In this document: in pieces, positions 60,454-64,000 of the stretch
Layout: each line of letters starts with the position of its first letter
Numbering within the stretch: the first letter of the stretch is position 1
Source of the DNA: Lachnospiraceae bacterium
GTDB taxonomy: Bacteria > Bacillota > Clostridia > Lachnospirales > Lachnospiraceae
Length of the DNA: 64,000 bases
Direction: 5' to 3'
Assembly: GCA_014239155.1 (NCBI GenBank)
Contig: JAAZZQ010000060.1
Span: 124,001-188,000 of the forward strand
Position numbers and translations under genes: made by a program
The notes under the pieces: model-generated
The model's input: only the letters and a program-made list of their open reading frames with translations
Told to the model about the DNA's origin: nothing
Database searches by the model: none

Positions 60454-61029
60454 ATGTCTAATTTTAGTGAACGTCTTGACAAGATGGAGGAAGCAGTTCG
60501 TAAGCCTTCCTTTCGACAAAGCAATGGTCGGGCAAATGAAGTGAATTATTGGATATTTGATTATCCGCCAGAGAGGGAATTAGAAGTGCGTTCGCGCATC
60601 GAGCATATGCAAAATAGAAATCTCAAGGGCGGAGAAGCGTTTGACTTGGTGGTCTTTGATTTGTATGACATTATTATTGATTTTCTCGAAGAAAATAGTT
60701 TTATGGAAAATTGCTACCAGTTTGAAAAGAAAAAAGGGATAGAACGGATTGCAAAAGCAGTCAGCAATGCAATGAAGATAAATGACGAGGATAGTTATAT
60801 TGTACAGTATATCAAAGAAAATACGCCGGAGAATGCAGTCGTTTTTTTGACAGGAGTTGGAAAATGTTTTCCTATTTTGCGCTCTCATAAGGTGCTCAAC
60901 AATTTGCATCAGGCGTTTGTGAGAGTTCCGGTGGTGATGTTTTTTCCAGGGATATATAACGAGCAGGAATTAATTTTGTTTGGCGAGATAAAAGACGACA
61001 ATTATTATAGAGCGTTTAAATTGGTATAA
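60454..61029 (+). CDS. brxB: BREX system protein BrxB (DUF1788)
   Basis: This 191-residue protein has the DUF1788 features NYWIFDYPPERELEVRSRIEHM, FDLVVFDLYDIIIDFLEE, NAVVFLTGVGKCFPILRSHKVLNNLH and PVVMFFPGIY. It is a core BREX component of unknown activity. It lies 103 bp after brxA. The gap contains a short hairpin GGCTTATAAGCC and no clear ribosome site. Confidence 0.92.
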   Translation: MSNFSERLDKMEEAVRKPSFRQSNGRANEVNYWIFDYPPERELEVRSRIEHMQNRNLKGGEAFDLVVFDLYDIIIDFLEENSFMENCYQFEKKKGIERIAKAVSNAMKINDEDSYIVQYIKENTPENAVVFLTGVGKCFPILRSHKVLNNLHQAFVRVPVVMFFPGIYNEQELILFGEIKDDNYYRAFKLV

Positions 61030-61048
61030 GAATGTACAAGGGAAATAT

Positions 61049-61259
61049 ATCAAGCCATCACGAAGTGGTTTTGTATGGCTTGATGTTACTATTCACAGCT
61101 TCTAGCTGCTCATAGTAACGGCATTTGCGCATTCTAAGTCGCCTGCGGCGAGGCGCAAATGCTTATATAATTTACTGTATTGGGTCGTAAATGCGCAGTT
61201 CGACTGTGAATAGTAACGGCTTAATACCTACGACAGGAAGCCGAGGACAAAACTGTTAC
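61049..61259. repeat. Palindromic repeat plus MITE-like element M4 between brxB and brxC
   Basis: 61049-61085 is the palindrome ATCAAGCCAT / ATGGCTTGAT with inner CAC-GAA-GTG. 61085-61217 is bounded by the perfect 14-bp inverted repeat GTTACTATTCACAG / CTGTGAATAGTAAC and contains the hairpin GCATTTGCGC / GCGCAAATGC around CGCC-TGC-GGCG. It ends with AGGAAGCCGAGGACAAAACTGTTAC, like 7690-7713. The element may weaken or process the operon transcript. Confidence 0.7.
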
Positions 61260-61290
61260 AATTTGGACAAAGCAAGAATGGAGGATTAAA

Positions 61291-64000
61291 ATGCAGATTA
61301 AAGAGATGTTTGCCAAACCGATTGATCGAGAGATTCAAGGTGTTATTATTGTAGGTCAAGGGGAAGAGGCAGGAGTTTTGCAAGAGCTTGAAGAATACGT
61401 CGTTACAAGAGAACTGCAAAAGCATTTTGCGGATTTTTTTGAGGCATATCAGAAAGGGATTGTGGGGAATACGAATGAAATTGGAGTGTGGATCTCTGGT
61501 TTCTTTGGAAGTGGTAAATCTCATTTTTTAAAAATACTATCTTATATTCTTGACAATAAGGAGATTGATGGAAAGAGAGCCATTGATTTCTTTGAACAAG
61601 ACCATAAAATATCTGACAAAATAGTAATGGAGAACATGAAACTGGCGGCAAAGACGCCGACCGATGTAGTGCTTTTTAATATTGATTCTAAAAGTGACAG
61701 CGACAGCAAACAAAATAAAGGTGCGATTGTCAAAGTGTTTTTAAAGGTATTTAATGAGATGAGAGGTTTATGTGGCAGTTTGCCCCATCTTGCTGATTTG
61801 GAGAGTCAGCTTATGGAAACAGATCAATATGAGGCATTCAAGCAAGCATTTGCAGACGAATGTGGTTCTGTGTGGGAGAAGTCGCGTCATAAGTTTGATT
61901 TTATCCAAGATGATGTGGTTGAGGCTCTTGTAAAGATTGGTTTTATGAGTGAAGCGGCTGCAAGAAACTGGTGTGAGAAAGCAACAGAAACGTATCATAT
62001 TAGCATTGAGGATTTTGCAAAACGTGTGAAGGAATATATAGATAAAAAGGGCAATAACCATCATGTTGTGTTTATGGTGGATGAAGTGGGACAGTATATT
62101 GGCGATGATTCTAACTTGATGCTGAATCTCCAGACGGTGAGAGAGGAACTCTCCAAGGAATGCAAAGGCAAGGCATGGGTTATTGTGACAAGCCAGCAAG
62201 ATGTAGATTCTATTATGACAGTTAAGGGGAACGATTTTTCTAAAATTCAAGGGCGTTTTGCGACAAGGCTTGCACTCTCTTCTGCAAATGTAGATGAAGT
62301 GATTAAGAAAAGAGTATTGGAGAAAAATAATATTGGTGCACAGACTTTAAGGCTTCTCTATGCGCAGAAGGCAACAATTATCAAAAATCTTATTGTGTTT
62401 AATGATGGTGTGGAAAAGAAACTTTATGCCAATGAAACGGATTTTGCACTATGTTACCCGTTTGTGCCATATCAGTTTCAGCTCCTTGCAAGTGTGCTGA
62501 CCTCCATTCGCACACATGGCGCATCTGGCAAACATTTATCTGAGGGAGAGCGTTCGATGCTTGCGCTCTTTAAAGAGTCGGCAGTTCAGATCATGAGTGC
62601 GTCGGAGGGGGCAATTGTGCCATTTCACCGATTTTATGATGCCTTGGAGAATTTTCTGGATCACAGCCATAGAGGTGTTATTATTCGCGCTTATGATAAC
62701 AGTAAAATTAACCCAGAAAAAAGAACTTCCAATGTATTTGCTATCAATGTATTGAAAACTCTTTTTATGATAAAATACATACTTGAGATTGAGGCAAATG
62801 TGGACAATATTACAAGTCTTATGATTGATGACATTGATACAGATCGCATTGCTTTGAAAGAGGAGGTTTTGTCAGCGTTAAAAACACTTCATCAACAGAT
62901 GCTAATTCAAAAAAATGGTAGTATTTATGTGTTTCTGACAAATGAAGAACAAGAAATCAATCGTGAGATTGACTGTCAAAGTGTGGAGATGACAGAGGTT
63001 GTTGAAAGGGTATCCGAGATGATTTTTGAGGATATTTTATCGGAAAAGCGGTATCGTTATTCTGCACCTGCCAAAAATCCTGCGTTTCAGGGGCGCTATA
63101 CATTTGCATTGAATCAGACAGTGGATGACAAACCTTATAAATCCAATCAGAATTATGGTGTGGGGCTTCGCATTCTGACACCGTGGTATGAGGGCGGGAA
63201 TGATGATGCAACGCTTCGCATGATGTCAGGGACAGGGAGAGAGGTACTTGTACTTTTGCCAAACGATTCGGCATTTCTTGACGAGCTAAAAACTTACTTA
63301 AAGATTGAGAAATTTTTGCGGTTTAATACAGCATCACGACTTCCCAAATATGAGACGATCAAAGAGGCAAAGCGTGTGGAAATGCGTGAGCGCAACGCAA
63401 ATGCAAAACTCTATCTGACAGAAGGATTGCGGGAGGCAGCAATCTATGTAAATGGCGATATAGTACATCTATCTGCAAAGGAAGTAACGGGGCGCATTAA
63501 TGAAGCGATTGGTCGATTAATCCAGATCGTCTATCACAAACTGTCATATATTGATGTCGCAATGGATGAAGCGGCTGTGCGCAAGATGCTTCAAACCAAC
63601 AATCAGGTTCGCTTGAATCTTGACAAAGAGACAGAGCCGAATATTCATGCGCTTGATGATGTGCTTAACTATATTAAAAATAATACAAATATTCATATTA
63701 AGACTTCCATGAAAACTATAAAAGACCATTTTATGAGTGTGCCTTATGGTTTTGTTGAGGAGGATGTCTATTGGCTGGTTGCGAGACTGTTTTGGCGCGG
63801 TGAATTAAATTTTACTGTAAATGGGGCAGTTGTGACACGAATGAATCAATCTGGTGATGAGATTGCAGATTATATTATCAAGAAACAGTATGCAGATAAG
63901 CTCTTGATGGAGGTGAGGGTCCATGTACCGGAGAAGGATAAGAAGGCAGTACAAAAAGTAGCAAAGGAATTGTTTGGAACATCTGTAATATCGGAAGATG
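61291..64000 (+). CDS. brxC: BREX system P-loop protein BrxC (3' end outside window)
   Basis: An open frame of 903 codons runs from the ATG at 61291 (GGAGG 6-7 bp upstream) to the window edge. It starts MQIKEMFAKPIDREIQGVI, the usual BrxC opening. Walker A is GFFGSGKSH (residues 70-78) and Walker B is VVFMVDEVGQYI (near 260-270). The protein is a large AAA-like ATPase that is a core BREX component; full length is about 1200 residues, so about a quarter is missing. Genes for PglX, PglZ and BrxL would be expected beyond the window. Confidence 0.93.
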   Translation, partial: MQIKEMFAKPIDREIQGVIIVGQGEEAGVLQELEEYVVTRELQKHFADFFEAYQKGIVGNTNEIGVWISGFFGSGKSHFLKILSYILDNKEIDGKRAIDFFEQDHKISDKIVMENMKLAAKTPTDVVLFNIDSKSDSDSKQNKGAIVKVFLKVFNEMRGLCGSLPHLADLESQLMETDQYEAFKQAFADECGSVWEKSRHKFDFIQDDVVEALVKIGFMSEAAARNWCEKATETYHISIEDFAKRVKEYIDKKGNNHHVVFMVDEVGQYIGDDSNLMLNLQTVREELSKECKGKAWVIVTSQQDVDSIMTVKGNDFSKIQGRFATRLALSSANVDEVIKKRVLEKNNIGAQTLRLLYAQKATIIKNLIVFNDGVEKKLYANETDFALCYPFVPYQFQLLASVLTSIRTHGASGKHLSEGERSMLALFKESAVQIMSASEGAIVPFHRFYDALENFLDHSHRGVIIRAYDNSKINPEKRTSNVFAINVLKTLFMIKYILEIEANVDNITSLMIDDIDTDRIALKEEVLSALKTLHQQMLIQKNGSIYVFLTNEEQEINREIDCQSVEMTEVVERVSEMIFEDILSEKRYRYSAPAKNPAFQGRYTFALNQTVDDKPYKSNQNYGVGLRILTPWYEGGNDDATLRMMSGTGREVLVLLPNDSAFLDELKTYLKIEKFLRFNTASRLPKYETIKEAKRVEMRERNANAKLYLTEGLREAAIYVNGDIVHLSAKEVTGRINEAIGRLIQIVYHKLSYIDVAMDEAAVRKMLQTNNQVRLNLDKETEPNIHALDDVLNYIKNNTNIHIKTSMKTIKDHFMSVPYGFVEEDVYWLVARLFWRGELNFTVNGAVVTRMNQSGDEIADYIIKKQYADKLLMEVRVHVPEKDKKAVQKVAKELFGTSVISED

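Overview
The window looks like a chromosome segment of a motile, saccharolytic, strictly anaerobic Firmicute of the Lachnospiraceae type (Roseburia / Lachnospira / Butyrivibrio-like). The grounds are moderate-to-low GC, strong GGAGG ribosome binding sites, chemotaxis genes, GH94 phosphorylases instead of simple beta-glucosidases, an apparent Re-citrate synthase next to NADP-isocitrate dehydrogenase, EFR1-type ferredoxins and a TatD-associated radical SAM protein. No rRNA, tRNA or CRISPR was seen. The assignment is inference from gene content; no 16S or marker gene is present.

Layout. 0-7.4 kb: the end of a membrane-anchored protein plus a MacB/FtsX-like ABC permease, an intracellular subtilisin, a Re-citrate synthase / FCD-GntR / Icd operon (oxidative arm of a partial TCA cycle, for glutamate), and a secreted SGNH hydrolase. 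7.8-12 kb: CheA, a free-standing HPt protein, a single-pass coiled-coil protein and an orphan OmpR-type regulator. 12.4-24.8 kb: a class II lanthipeptide island (parA remnant, lanA, lanM, lanT, a dead IS200/IS605 element, a two-component system, lanFEG, a YxeA-family protein and a lipoprotein). 25.3-29.6 kb: a BlaI/BlaR1-like pair with tandem operators, then a GntR-ABC operon whose ATPase and permease both carry inactivating lesions.

30.1-49.3 kb is the most striking part: a beta-glucan sensing and utilisation locus. It holds two GH94 phosphorylases, an AraC regulator, a sugar-binding lipoprotein with two permeases (no ATPase), a second (RbsB-like) binding lipoprotein, a chemoreceptor and a 1940-residue multimodular GH16 glucanase. 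The chemoreceptor carries, inside its extracellular sensor, a carbohydrate-binding module clearly paralogous to one in the neighbouring glucanase. This suggests taxis, binding, depolymerisation, import and phosphorolysis of one polysaccharide (probably a beta-1,3- or mixed-linkage glucan) are encoded together.

49.5-59 kb holds housekeeping and accessory genes: EFR1 ferredoxin, NUDIX hydrolase, radical SAM protein, ECF S component plus pyridoxamine kinase, a ferritin-like protein, a LacI regulator divergent from a fucose/arabinose-isomerase-like enzyme, and a PadR/HAAS pair. From 59.7 kb to the window end a BREX phage-defence operon begins (brxA, brxB, brxC, cut by the window edge), with small HTH genes and gene debris in front of it.

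The intergenic spaces are full of structured repeats. At least three families can be recognised by eye: MITE-like palindromic elements with GTTAC(A/T)(G/A)TTCA-type ends (four copies, one lodged between brxB and brxC); a two-hairpin element ending in a GTAGGG terminator stem (five copies after genes); and a two-copy element with compensatory stem changes, one copy of which supplies the last codons and stop of the subtilisin gene.
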